Shown here piece by piece: positions 16,786 to 25,382 of a DNA stretch of 33,427 nucleotides (the first letter of the stretch is position 1; each line of letters opens with the position of its first letter). Source of the DNA: Anaerolineaceae bacterium 4572_78. GTDB lineage: Bacteria; Chloroflexota; Anaerolineae; 4572-78. A program made the translations under genes and the position numbers. The notes under the pieces were generated by a model. It searched no databases. It saw only the letters and a list, made by a program, of their open reading frames with translations, and was not told the DNA's origin. The stretch is from the NCBI GenBank assembly GCA_002084875.1, contig NBMH01000068.1, forward strand, positions 1 to 33,427, given 5' to 3'.

Positions 16786-17466
16786 ATGAAAGCAAAAACA
16801 AAATATCGTTATCGTTTAACATTTCGTAAAGGAAATAAAGTAAAATATGTTGGGCATCTTAGTGTAATTACCGTTTGGACACGAGCATTTCGGCGAGCAG
16901 GTGTACCCTTAGCTTACTCACAAGGATTTAATCCCCAAGCCCGTCTCCAATTTGCGGCAAGTTTACCACTTGGTTATATCGGTTCGGCAGAGTTGATAGA
17001 TGTTTTTCTAAAAGAGGCGGTAGATGAAGCCGACATGTTACATCATGTCAATGATACTTTGCCAACAGGATTTAAACTTCATGCAATAGAAATGATTGCC
17101 CCAAATAGTCCTTCAACTCAAAATGAATTACGACAAGCTAATTATAATGTTACAGTTGAAACAGCTACCTCTTCTGCCCAAATAGAAGATAAAATTAAAG
17201 ACATATTGTTAGCTGATAAGATTATGCAAATACGTACCAGACGTAAAAAAGAGGAAACATATAATTTGCGTCCTTTATTACATGATTTGTCATTGGTACA
17301 TGCAAAAGACCAAGCAAAAGCTAAACCTTTTGCACCCCAAGATGTAACTCTACACATGCAGTTGTCTGTAGGGCAGCATGGCAATTTGCGTCCTGAATCG
17401 GTCTTGAAGGCACTTGATTTGGATATGAATTGGTATGAGATTGAACGCATGAAGCTGATTTTTTAG
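16786..17466 (+). CDS. TIGR03936/DUF2344 radical-SAM-linked protein
   Basis: This protein has 226 aa. The N-terminal half reads RYRLTFRKGNKVKYVGHLSV, then AFRRAGVPLAYSQGFNPQAR and ASLPLGYIGSAE, the conserved core of the family that is usually fused to, or encoded next to, a B12-binding radical SAM protein. Its molecular role is not settled; in many genomes it lies beside ribonuclease G or ribosomal protein L21/L27 genes. Here no radical SAM gene is adjacent, so it is a stand-alone copy. AGGAG at 16771-16775 precedes the start by about 11 nt, directly after a CATGATT-GAA-AATCATG hairpin (16754-16770). The residue count and ends look complete. Confidence 0.85.
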   Translation: MKAKTKYRYRLTFRKGNKVKYVGHLSVITVWTRAFRRAGVPLAYSQGFNPQARLQFAASLPLGYIGSAELIDVFLKEAVDEADMLHHVNDTLPTGFKLHAIEMIAPNSPSTQNELRQANYNVTVETATSSAQIEDKIKDILLADKIMQIRTRRKKEETYNLRPLLHDLSLVHAKDQAKAKPFAPQDVTLHMQLSVGQHGNLRPESVLKALDLDMNWYEIERMKLIF

Positions 17467-17484
17467 AGCATAACGAACGCCTAA

Positions 17485-17512
17485 AAGTTCAACTTTTCAA
17501 CGAGTTGAACTT
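17485..17512. terminator. Bidirectional terminator candidate
   Basis: AAGTTCAAC (17485-17493), a 10-nt loop and GTTGAACTT (17504-17512) form a perfect 9-bp stem. It is squeezed between the stops of the DUF2344 gene (17466) and the convergent TPR-CHAT gene (17513). No long T tract follows. Confidence 0.55.
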
Positions 17513-20353
17513 CTAAAATGATGTTAGATAATTTTCAACATGTGGCACCCATTCAGCAATTAATGTCCTAGCTCGTTTTTTATCAATGATTTTCCGTACA
17601 TGCTTTCGCTCAATTTGCGGTGAGTCTGGTTCAAATAGTGTCTCGTTAAAATGAGGTATTTCCCTGATAACATTATGCAGTTCAATAGCAAATCTGATGA
17701 AATTCGCTGGGGTAATGACGTTTTTTAATTTAGTTAATAATACCTCAATTTTCTCTTGAAGTTGTGATTGTTCACTAGGATTCAAATTTGATTGCTCATG
17801 AAGCACACCTTCCAAGAGAATTTCGTTACTTCGTTTTAATTGTGCTAAAGTTATTATTGGTGGTTGAGAAAAAAATTGATTCGAATCATTCCCCGTTGAA
17901 GGTGCGGAGTTGTGGTAGGGTAACACCGAATCAACATCGGCAAGAGTATTTTTGTCCAAGCCAGTCAATATTTCATGATGGGCAAAACCAGTTACATTAT
18001 AACTTGCCCAATAATATGGATGTGGATTAATATCATGCACATGACGCATTGCTGTTTTCATGGCAATAGCAGGAGATTTGCCTGAAATAATTTCTTTGTA
18101 AAAGGTGAATAACAAACGACGATTTAATAGTTCATCTCCATTCCACAAACCCGTTACCATCACCCTAGCCCCTACAGCCATCATCGCTAAATGTAAACCG
18201 ATATATTCCTCACTTGTCAAATAAGCTATCTGTTCTCTACGACAAGTAGATAATGTAACCAAGTAAGTACGTTCTAACCACAATTCTTCAATAATTTTCT
18301 GAATGGTCAATATTCCACCCGCTAAATATAATCCCGATGTATTTGGTTCTAGTGCTTGAAAATCACCATGATGACCAAAATGAATTATGCGGCGATTGCG
18401 AGCTTCATTGAGTACTTTTTTAGATGTAGCTGCATTCCCTTTCAGAACTTTTGTCTTTGAGCCAATGTACTTAGCCAGCATATCAGCTTCGGGTAAGACA
18501 TGAGGGAAATAATTTTCCGAATTTCTATCGCCAGGTGAAGCCACCACTAAAAATGGTTGAGTTGTAGCTAAAGGGTGGTCAGCATGTTGTGAAGCAATGC
18601 TGTTATATTCTTGTTTCCACAAAGCATAAAGCATGCCGATATTTGGCGTAACTGTGATGGTATATTCATCCATAGCATACTTGTGTGTATCGGGATTGCA
18701 AGCAACGGCAAATGGTAAAAGATGCAATTTGCCAAAAGGAGCAATAACAAGGCGTTCGTCTTCTTCATCAATATATTCGTTTAGGGGGTCAATGACTGCC
18801 AAATACCAATCATATAAAATTGTTTGGCGTTTATAGCGATTTGGACTGCGACCTACTCCTGTTGGTATTTCAATGTCATATACCCAAGTTGTCATGTCAT
18901 CAATTAGGCTATCATTTAATTCTGGCAAATGCACATATTGAACCCCATCGTGTTGCACCAAGAAAGCACACCAACATCCCTTACCGAAACGATAATAATT
19001 AACAATTGTCGCTCGCAATGCTGATGCTAATTCGCAAGCATCGTCCAGAGAAATTGTCATGGTATTTTGAGAAGCAGTCAAGGCAGGATAATCACGGTGT
19101 AGACTATTCCAACGCAATATCTCATCACTCTGCAATTCCTGAACTTTCTCCTTATTTTTTTGGAGTTTTTCTTGATGAAACACATCGCGTACCGAATAGT
19201 CAGCTAGGTTAAGGTCGAGTTGAATACGTGCGGCTTTATCTTGTACATCACTGATTTGCTCTAACTCATTGCCAAACTCCTTATAATTTTTGTTCGGTTT
19301 GATTTGTCCCGCCAAACGAATAACGAAATCTCGCCCTTGAGCGAACGTAGCATGTTCAAAAGCGGTAGCTACATCCCCAACCAACAAGGAAGCATGCACT
19401 AAGTTGGTATAGATGGTGGCATTTTTCGAGATGGTTTTGGAGTTATTAATCAGCGATACAGATTTTCCTCGCATGTATTTTATCGACTCATGAAAGGTGG
19501 TATATTTTGCTTGGGCTTCGGAAAAATCCCGCATGTGATAGTAAAAAATATTCCCCAAAGCAATAGCTACTAGACGGCAAAGTTCAGGATGGGTTTTTGT
19601 AGAAAAGGTTTCAAGTGCCTGTTGGTAATGATAAATAGCTTTTTGAAGATTATCAGGCTCATCGCTTGATATGTGAGCATGGTATATTTGACCGATAAAA
19701 TAATTTGTCCATGCCCATTGAAATGGAAATGTGTTTTGGTTTCTAAATTCAAACGCCAAGTTAAAATATTCAATTGATTTTTGGAGATATGGTGGTTGGT
19801 CAATGCTAAGGGTAGCATAATATACCGCCAAATCATTTTGTATTGTTGCCCATTCATTCGGGAACTGCTGACGGGTAAAAATCTTTAGAGCTTCGTCGTA
19901 GTATTGCATTGCCTCTTCAATATTTTTGCTATGGTTTCCACTCCGACTGATAAGAAGCATGCTACCAATTACTTGATAAATTTCAGCTTTTTGGGGTGAG
20001 GAAGGTAACGTATTTAGCTGTCGTTTGGCTGATTGAATAGAGGTATCCATAATGCTTGAATATTGTTTAGTCAGCCAATTTCGCATTAGTTCTGACTGAA
20101 TATCAGGCGTAATGTACGTTTTTTTATCTATACATGCCGCCAACTTGGCGATGGGCAGGGCATCATCAGCATCTCCGACGGATCTTTGCAACCAGTAATA
20201 TCCGCCGAGCATGATAGCTACGATAGATAGAAATATACCGATTGCCCAAGCGATACCCCAATAAGCCCAGATGGCAGGAGCAACAGCCAGGGTGAGAATG
20301 ATAATTACGAAAACAATAGTGTTAGATTGTTGGTCATCATCAATTTGTGTCAT
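17513..20353 (-). CDS. Membrane-anchored TPR-CHAT putative cysteine peptidase
   Basis: CHAT domains are caspase-like peptidases or regulators. This 946-aa protein begins with two transmembrane helices (about 11-30 and 33-53), placing the rest in the cytoplasm. TPR-like helices span about 75-330 (AMQYYDEALKIFTRQQFP, AIYHYQQALETF), followed by a helical linker. The CHAT domain lies at about 530-810. The catalytic His is in RIIHFGHHGDFQ (about 659) and the Cys in LVTLSTCRREQ (about 703), so both dyad residues are present. ALRATIVNYYRFG and HPYYWASYNVTGF are typical family strands. A roughly 130-aa helical C-terminal extension (about 815-946) is not one I recognise and could be an adaptor domain. 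It lies downstream of the Asp-box gene on the same strand with a repeat-filled gap. The substrate is unknown. Confidence 0.82.
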   Translation of the reverse strand: MTQIDDDQQSNTIVFVIIILTLAVAPAIWAYWGIAWAIGIFLSIVAIMLGGYYWLQRSVGDADDALPIAKLAACIDKKTYITPDIQSELMRNWLTKQYSSIMDTSIQSAKRQLNTLPSSPQKAEIYQVIGSMLLISRSGNHSKNIEEAMQYYDEALKIFTRQQFPNEWATIQNDLAVYYATLSIDQPPYLQKSIEYFNLAFEFRNQNTFPFQWAWTNYFIGQIYHAHISSDEPDNLQKAIYHYQQALETFSTKTHPELCRLVAIALGNIFYYHMRDFSEAQAKYTTFHESIKYMRGKSVSLINNSKTISKNATIYTNLVHASLLVGDVATAFEHATFAQGRDFVIRLAGQIKPNKNYKEFGNELEQISDVQDKAARIQLDLNLADYSVRDVFHQEKLQKNKEKVQELQSDEILRWNSLHRDYPALTASQNTMTISLDDACELASALRATIVNYYRFGKGCWCAFLVQHDGVQYVHLPELNDSLIDDMTTWVYDIEIPTGVGRSPNRYKRQTILYDWYLAVIDPLNEYIDEEDERLVIAPFGKLHLLPFAVACNPDTHKYAMDEYTITVTPNIGMLYALWKQEYNSIASQHADHPLATTQPFLVVASPGDRNSENYFPHVLPEADMLAKYIGSKTKVLKGNAATSKKVLNEARNRRIIHFGHHGDFQALEPNTSGLYLAGGILTIQKIIEELWLERTYLVTLSTCRREQIAYLTSEEYIGLHLAMMAVGARVMVTGLWNGDELLNRRLLFTFYKEIISGKSPAIAMKTAMRHVHDINPHPYYWASYNVTGFAHHEILTGLDKNTLADVDSVLPYHNSAPSTGNDSNQFFSQPPIITLAQLKRSNEILLEGVLHEQSNLNPSEQSQLQEKIEVLLTKLKNVITPANFIRFAIELHNVIREIPHFNETLFEPDSPQIERKHVRKIIDKKRARTLIAEWVPHVENYLTSF

Positions 20354-20527
20354 ATTTATTTTTGTCTTTCCTCAATAATTGGGGAGAATAGAAAAATCCT
20401 CTAAAATTCTTAATACTATTTAAATTAGAATCATAAATATTCAGTTTTCAAATTCGGAATAATTCTAACATGCAAAAGGCAATTTAGCGAATTTTGTTGT
20501 AGTATACTGAACAAGGGCATAAATATA

Positions 20528-20655
20528 GCGTAATTATTCACTACCACTCATTAATAAACCCCACCCCCGACCCTGTCCCATATTCCTACATGTTTTACCT
20601 GAAAAATAGCATTGAACAGCCCTGGGCTAGGGGTGGGGGAGTACAATCCCTAAGC
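20528..20655 (+). repeat. GC-rich dispersed repeat, copy III (diverged)
   Basis: It contains GCGTAATTATTCACTACCA, CTCATTAATAAACCCCACCC, CCGACCCTGTCCC, then AGCATTGAACAGCCCTGGGC and AGGGGTGGGGGAGTACAATC. The blocks follow the order of the copies at 11313 and 26383, with an extra segment in the middle. AGCATTGAACAGCCCT also occurs at 7858-7873. The repeat forms the last codons of the Asp-box gene ending at 20627, so it appears to have replaced the natural end of that gene. Confidence 0.6.
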
Positions 20656-21781
20656 TGGGGGTGGTCGTTGAGGATGAAGATGAAAGTTCTGTTTCCAATT
20701 GAAGACAATGTCCGACAGGAAAAAGGGATAAATCAGCAGGTGAAAAAGTATAAGTTGTCCAATCTGTCCAATCTGTCTTATCTGGCTGACATAAATTGTT
20801 TGTATTTTCATTGATAGAAGTGCGTACCCGTATGGTAACAGTAGTACTTGCTGGTTGCATTGATTCCCATGTGAGACTTTGCCAAGCGACTCTATGGTTG
20901 GTGTTATAGGGCATGGTATACGTCCCATTGGTGTAAAAATGAGGATTGCCACCTTGAACATCGGGCCAATGTGCCATGTAAATATCGCTTTCGCCATTTC
21001 GATAGTCTTCCCAAACGGCATGCACCATGCCACTGTTATCCACCACTAAATGAGGGTTGCTCTGTTTTGCTTGACCTTCATCATCATTGACCATCAAATT
21101 TGTTCCCCATGTTGAACCGCCATCGTTTGAAATAGCGAAATAAATATCCGCATTGCCATGCCGATAATCCTGCCATATTACATATACATTACCTTGATTA
21201 TCAATCGCCAAACTCGGATTATCACGTACAGTGCTGTCGGGGTCAGTCTGAACGGGACGAGCATTTAATTTAACCGATTCACTCCAGCCATCGCCGCCAT
21301 CTGCATGAGCAAAATAAATCTCAAATTGACTGTCGGCATAACTTCGCCATGCCAAGTAAATCTTACCTGTGTTGTCAGTAGCAAGTTTTGGGCTGTCCTC
21401 AAAACTAATTTGACCATCATCGTCATCGTTAATAATTATATTGGGTGTCCATGTTTGTCCCATGTCTTCTGATTGTGAAAAATAAATATTGGCATCCCCA
21501 CTACGATTATCTTGCCAAGCTACGTAGATTAATCCATTTGAACCGACTGTTACGCTGGCTGAATCTTGAAAGGCATCGCTCTCATCATCGTTAATTTTTA
21601 TGGCAGGATACCAACTTTTTCCTTTATTATCAGAATAGGAAAAGTAAATATCTGCGTCGCCGTTACGAAAATCTTGCCAGGCAGTGTACAGATTTCCTTG
21701 AGTATCAGCTACAATTCCACAATGACATTGATTTGATGATTGAGTATCGGTTGTTAGTGGCATGTTAGTTGTCCATGTTTT
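20627..21781 (-). CDS. Asp-box beta-propeller protein, C-terminal part (broken gene)
   Basis: This is the distal part of a secreted protein made of sialidase-type repeats of about 55 residues. Each repeat has a core such as GLIYVAWQDNRSGDANIYFS and an Asp box S-x-D-x-G-x-T-W (SEDMGQTW, SNDGGSTW, and SDNKGKSW). At least five repeats are present, followed by a different C-terminal domain (WQSLTWESMQPASTTVTIRV, a membrane-fold-like beta segment). The frame is one base off from the N-terminal part at 21765-22301. Deleting one A from the AAAA run (21778-21781) joins the two as ...INDETWTTNMPL. The natural C-terminus is cut: the last residues LGIVLPHP come from the GC-rich repeat. The domain type is secure; enzyme activity is unlikely, and a surface-binding role is inferred. 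Confidence 0.7.
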   Translation of the reverse strand, partial: KTWTTNMPLTTDTQSSNQCHCGIVADTQGNLYTAWQDFRNGDADIYFSYSDNKGKSWYPAIKINDDESDAFQDSASVTVGSNGLIYVAWQDNRSGDANIYFSQSEDMGQTWTPNIIINDDDDGQISFEDSPKLATDNTGKIYLAWRSYADSQFEIYFAHADGGDGWSESVKLNARPVQTDPDSTVRDNPSLAIDNQGNVYVIWQDYRHGNADIYFAISNDGGSTWGTNLMVNDDEGQAKQSNPHLVVDNSGMVHAVWEDYRNGESDIYMAHWPDVQGGNPHFYTNGTYTMPYNTNHRVAWQSLTWESMQPASTTVTIRVRTSINENTNNLCQPDKTDWTDWTTYTFSPADLSLFPVGHCLQLETELSSSSSTTTPSLGIVLPHP

Positions 21782-22301
21782 CATCGTTAATTTTGGTATG
21801 CGACAGCCATGTTTCCCCATCATCTATCGAATAGGAAAAATAAATATCGGCAGTTCCATCTCGTTCATCTTGCCAAATAAGATATAAATCACCGTTTTCA
21901 TTAGCGACAATATAAGGATAATACTGCTCGATTCCAGCAAGCTCAGATGTAATATTTTTATTGGATGTCCAGCGTCGAGAAAGTGTCACTTGGCTTGAAC
22001 CTTGAACAACCTCCGTCAAATCAAATGTGCCGTCCAAGAAATCGGTGACAGTACCGCTACCATGCGTTGTACGATTTACAGTGGTCCAAAAATCATACTT
22101 TTGAGGAATCCAAAAACTTAAGCTTTTGGATTCCTTGCGAGATAGTCCATTACAATCTCGACCGACAGGAACTGCTAATGAATTTGTGGAATCAATCTTT
22201 TGTTGATATAATTCCGACATAAAACTTTCTGTCATGGTTAAATTCGACAGATATAAAACTATAATAGCGAATACCGATAAGCGAATGGTAAAAGCTTTCA
22301 T
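21765..22301 (-). CDS. Asp-box beta-propeller protein, N-terminal part (broken gene)
   Basis: This is the start of the secreted propeller protein that continues at 20627-21781. A signal peptide MKAFTIRLSVFAIIVLYLSN is preceded by an excellent AGGAGGT site 6 nt upstream. The mature part has one full repeat (GDLYLIWQDERDGTADIYFS with Asp box SIDDGETW) before the frame stops at TAA (21765-21767), a few codons after the frameshift. Residues ESKSLSFWIP (about 56-65) are encoded by an exact 30-nt palindrome (22105-22134) that looks inserted. The gene lies 72 nt downstream of the larger TPR-CHAT gene on the same strand, so a shared operon is possible. Confidence 0.72.
   Translation of the reverse strand: MKAFTIRLSVFAIIVLYLSNLTMTESFMSELYQQKIDSTNSLAVPVGRDCNGLSRKESKSLSFWIPQKYDFWTTVNRTTHGSGTVTDFLDGTFDLTEVVQGSSQVTLSRRWTSNKNITSELAGIEQYYPYIVANENGDLYLIWQDERDGTADIYFSYSIDDGETWLSHTKINDENMDN
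22105..22134. repeat. 30-nt palindrome inside the Asp-box coding region
   Basis: GGAATCCAAAA, an 8-nt loop (ACTTAAGC) and TTTTGGATTCC form a perfect 11-bp stem. At 30 nt it adds exactly ten codons (ESKSLSFWIP) without shifting the frame. Another 30-nt palindrome of similar build (GGAGTGCAAAAG...CTTTTGTACTCC) lies in the intergenic gap at 22328-22357. Confidence 0.7.
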
Positions 22302-22327
22302 TTTAAACCTCCTGCTATACTCTGAAA

Positions 22328-22357
22328 GGAGTGCAAAAGATTTATCTTTTGTACTCC
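22328..22357. repeat. 30-nt palindrome between TPR-CHAT and Asp-box genes
   Basis: GGAGTGCAAAAGAT, a short centre and ATCTTTTGTACTCC pair almost perfectly (one mismatch near the outer end). It follows the stop of the TPR-CHAT gene by 16 nt and may act as a terminator or mRNA stabiliser. Its GGAG/CTCC ends match those of the 48-nt repeat family. Confidence 0.65.
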
Positions 22358-22373
22358 ATAACGAGGAAAAATA

Positions 22374-25300
22374 CTATCCCTGCACAAAAATAAATCCCGC
22401 CCAATAAAAAGGATGGTATCCTTGCTGTAAAGCGGTTTGTTGAGCATGTTGCAAAGCGGCCGCAACATTTAGGCTTTGTTCCGATGGCATTACACATTGA
22501 TAAAAGTCTGTCATCAACTGAGCAGAGGCTTGGTCAGCCACAGGCCACAAACTGACAATTAATCCCGAAGCTCCCGCTGCTAAAAAGCCACGTCCCATGC
22601 CTAACAATCCGCCGCCGCGTGGCTGTCCACGTCCTGTTTGGCATGCACTTAGAATAACAAAGGGACGTTTGGGAAGTGTAATTTCCCGTAAATCTGCTAC
22701 CGTCAAGCGTGAATCTGCCAACGACATCCATGAAAAGAAAGGGTTATCAGGTCGAAAAATGGCATGCGTTGCCAGGTGAAGTAAATGGCTGGTTTGACAT
22801 GCCTCTCGAAACCGCTTGTGGGTAGCGGCTTGTTCCAACAAAAGATGTGTTTGCCAATTAGATTGCAAGGTAGCTTCAACTGCTTGCCCTTCTATTGTCG
22901 TATGAGGTAATCGTCCCTCATCAGAATAACCGATGATTAATGCATGTGGTTTATCATGTACGACAGGCATCTTTTGAGATGTGAGCAATACTTCGGTCGC
23001 AGAAAGATAAGTTAAACTGAAACGCTCTATTAAATATCGTTGCCCATCAAAAAAACCTGCAAATGGCAAATTATGTTCATTAGGCGGCACAATAAGAAAC
23101 ATAAAATCATAATCAGTTAAATAATCTTCAAGAGGTGCAATCAACGCTTGATAAAAACGGTTGAGATACGTTTGTGCCATGCCAAGACTTTTTTGTGATA
23201 ATAGTTTGCTATGCCCATGCTCTATAAAAAATTGCCATGACTTTAACAAACGTTGGACAGCCTTTACAGAAATTAAATCAGGCACAAAATGAGTATGGTC
23301 GGAGGTGACTAAGATTGCTTGGAAATGTCCATCAACCACAAAATAATGCAGTAGGACATGTGATTTAGTAGGGGTTTCCCTACCGCACTCAAACAATCTT
23401 TTTTGTATTCGCCGCTCAAAATTTTGAGCGGTTTGAGATGTGAAACGAAACGACGATATCGGCACTTCGTCAGTAGTGGTTACATTCGTCATCCGCACCT
23501 GCCAGCGATGAGTCAATTCGGCGATTTGGGTTTCAATTTGCTGTACATGTCGGCGTAATTCTGTGACATCGATTTCAGGAAATTTTGGTAGTTCATCACT
23601 ACGAGGATCAATCGGGTTATCTAATTTGCTTTGATGCCAATGCCATGCTTGTCGTAATGTCTCCAAATCATTGCGTAATTGTCGGTCAGTATCCGAAAGT
23701 GTAAAAGGTAGTGTTTCAAATAAATCAGGACGAGGTAAGGGAGCGGTATGTGCCATGTTGAGAATATAAAACAGTTCAGTGATTGCTCCCATTTTGTGAC
23801 TGAGATGAATACTATCTTGATAAATCTGCATCTTATTATCTAAAAATCCTATCTGAAATTCGTCGAGAGGGAGTCTCATTCGTAACTGTTCAATCGTTTC
23901 AAGGGCAGTTTGATAATGATAACGTGCTTCGTACAGGTTACCCATTTTCTCTAATATTTTTCCTAACAGGTGATACGTGGCAATAGCAATTTCAGTGAGA
24001 CTGTAGCCATCGGCGAGTGCCAATGCTTTTTTGGCACGATGATGAGCTATTGTCAAAGCAAGCTTTGACCCTCCAGGTTTCTCTACCTGACTGTCATGAG
24101 CGGCTAATCTACATGAAGCAAAAAGGATGTGAAGTCTAGCCGTTAAAGTCGGTAGTAGTGCCTTGTCTAAATTCTGTTCAATATTGGTAGCTAAACTTTG
24201 AGCCTTGTCATAGTTTCCTTGTTCTAGAGCTAAAAATGCTCGTTCCAAATCGAGCATGAACACTCGCTTATGAGCGGCACTTTGTTGGAAAATATTGCGT
24301 GCTTTACACAAACATGCTTCCGCTTTTTGATACGCCTGTAGTCGTTGATACCCCACACCTTGAATCATCAAAGCAAGTGCCTCATGCCAAAGTGTTACAT
24401 CTTCTCGGAATGTTATTTCTGCGGCGGCGGCTAAGCTGATTGTTTCTTGCAACAAGTTCAAATCTTGGTAGACTAATGCTCGATATACGTTGACTACAGC
24501 AACTTCGTTTGGATTGGGAATCGCCACAAAAGTATTATGGGCATTTTCTAAATGATGTAAAGCAGTTTGATACTGTCCTCGCCGATAGGCTAATACTCCC
24601 AAATTAAGGTCAACTCGTCCCACTTCTTGGTCATAACCTGTTTGAGTCAGGGCAGTTTGAGCCGATATCAACAACTGTTCGGCAATATCAAATCTGTCAA
24701 TTTCTTCCAACACATTTGCTCGATTGATGTCAACCCGTGCTGCTTGGATGGTATCTCCCAAATCAATAAATAAAACATGTGCTTGTTCATAAGATATAAG
24801 TGCCTGACTCATTTGCCCCAAACGGCGATAAAGGACTCCGATATTCATATCTAGTAAAGCTAAATACCGTCGAGCATGTTCGCCGATTGTTTGGCATGTT
24901 CGTCGAGCATGTTGAGCCAAATCGAGGGCAGTCTGATACTCACCTATTTCTTGAAGGGCGGCTAATTGATTGATTTGCAAACGGAGCGATTTCAAATCAT
25001 GCCCCAAGTTATGACAAATTTTCTCGGCATGTTGAAAATATTCTAAGGCTTCTTGGTATTGATTTAAGAAAAAAAGGGCATTACCTTTTGCCCACAAAGA
25101 TAAACTTTCTGCTTCAGGCAAAGCCAGCACATCCGCAACCGCACAGCAAATCTCAGCAATATCAAAGGCATGCTGGGCATTCCGAAGCATCTCATCATCC
25201 ACTTTCTCCTTCAAGTGTTTAACTACGTCTAAGGAGAGATGAGAGTGTAATGATTCTAATTTGACAGACATTTCGTCTGTCCCATATTGAGCAGTACCAT

Positions 25301-25382
25301 GCCAAGTGATTAATTCATTTACTACATCTTGTGGGCTTAGGAAATATTCAGTTCGTTGATAGCTATACAAGTCATTTGCCAT
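22374..25382 (-). CDS. Large TPR-CHAT putative cysteine peptidase
   Basis: A cytoplasmic protein of 1002 aa. TPR units fill about 75-530 (ALFFLNQYQEALEYFQHAEK, GVLYRRLGQMSQALISYEQA, GVLAYRRGQYQTALHHLENA). A helical connector follows, then the CHAT domain at about 690-1002. Catalytic His in HLLHLATHAIFRP (about 869) and Cys in VILSACQTGRG (about 911) form an intact caspase-like dyad, with GGGLLGMGRGFLAAGASGLI and HPFYWAGFIFVQG completing the fold. Residues about 437-444, GGSKLALT, are encoded by an inserted half-repeat (24051-24074). Its start lies 46 nt inside the upstream zinc-finger gene, which implies coupled translation. TPR-CHAT proteins elsewhere act in protease-triggered immunity or stress signalling; here the partner and substrate are unknown. 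Confidence 0.85.
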   Translation of the reverse strand: MANDLYSYQRTEYFLSPQDVVNELITWHGTAQYGTDEMSVKLESLHSHLSLDVVKHLKEKVDDEMLRNAQHAFDIAEICCAVADVLALPEAESLSLWAKGNALFFLNQYQEALEYFQHAEKICHNLGHDLKSLRLQINQLAALQEIGEYQTALDLAQHARRTCQTIGEHARRYLALLDMNIGVLYRRLGQMSQALISYEQAHVLFIDLGDTIQAARVDINRANVLEEIDRFDIAEQLLISAQTALTQTGYDQEVGRVDLNLGVLAYRRGQYQTALHHLENAHNTFVAIPNPNEVAVVNVYRALVYQDLNLLQETISLAAAAEITFREDVTLWHEALALMIQGVGYQRLQAYQKAEACLCKARNIFQQSAAHKRVFMLDLERAFLALEQGNYDKAQSLATNIEQNLDKALLPTLTARLHILFASCRLAAHDSQVEKPGGSKLALTIAHHRAKKALALADGYSLTEIAIATYHLLGKILEKMGNLYEARYHYQTALETIEQLRMRLPLDEFQIGFLDNKMQIYQDSIHLSHKMGAITELFYILNMAHTAPLPRPDLFETLPFTLSDTDRQLRNDLETLRQAWHWHQSKLDNPIDPRSDELPKFPEIDVTELRRHVQQIETQIAELTHRWQVRMTNVTTTDEVPISSFRFTSQTAQNFERRIQKRLFECGRETPTKSHVLLHYFVVDGHFQAILVTSDHTHFVPDLISVKAVQRLLKSWQFFIEHGHSKLLSQKSLGMAQTYLNRFYQALIAPLEDYLTDYDFMFLIVPPNEHNLPFAGFFDGQRYLIERFSLTYLSATEVLLTSQKMPVVHDKPHALIIGYSDEGRLPHTTIEGQAVEATLQSNWQTHLLLEQAATHKRFREACQTSHLLHLATHAIFRPDNPFFSWMSLADSRLTVADLREITLPKRPFVILSACQTGRGQPRGGGLLGMGRGFLAAGASGLIVSLWPVADQASAQLMTDFYQCVMPSEQSLNVAAALQHAQQTALQQGYHPFYWAGFIFVQG
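24051..24074 (-). repeat. 24-nt half-copy of the palindromic repeat inside TPR-CHAT
   Basis: On the coding strand GGAGGGTCAAAGCTTGCTTT then GACA equals exactly one half of the 48-nt element, from the GGAG end to the loop. It is in frame and encodes GGSKLALT between two TPR helices (after VEKP, before IAHHRAKKALALA). The same half in the same frame occurs in the hybrid sensor kinase at 29612-29635. Confidence 0.8.

Noticed and set aside
22374-25382. The TPR-CHAT protein as part of a type III-E CRISPR (craspase) system
   Set aside because: No Cas7-11-like effector, CRISPR repeat or other cas gene is present in the window.
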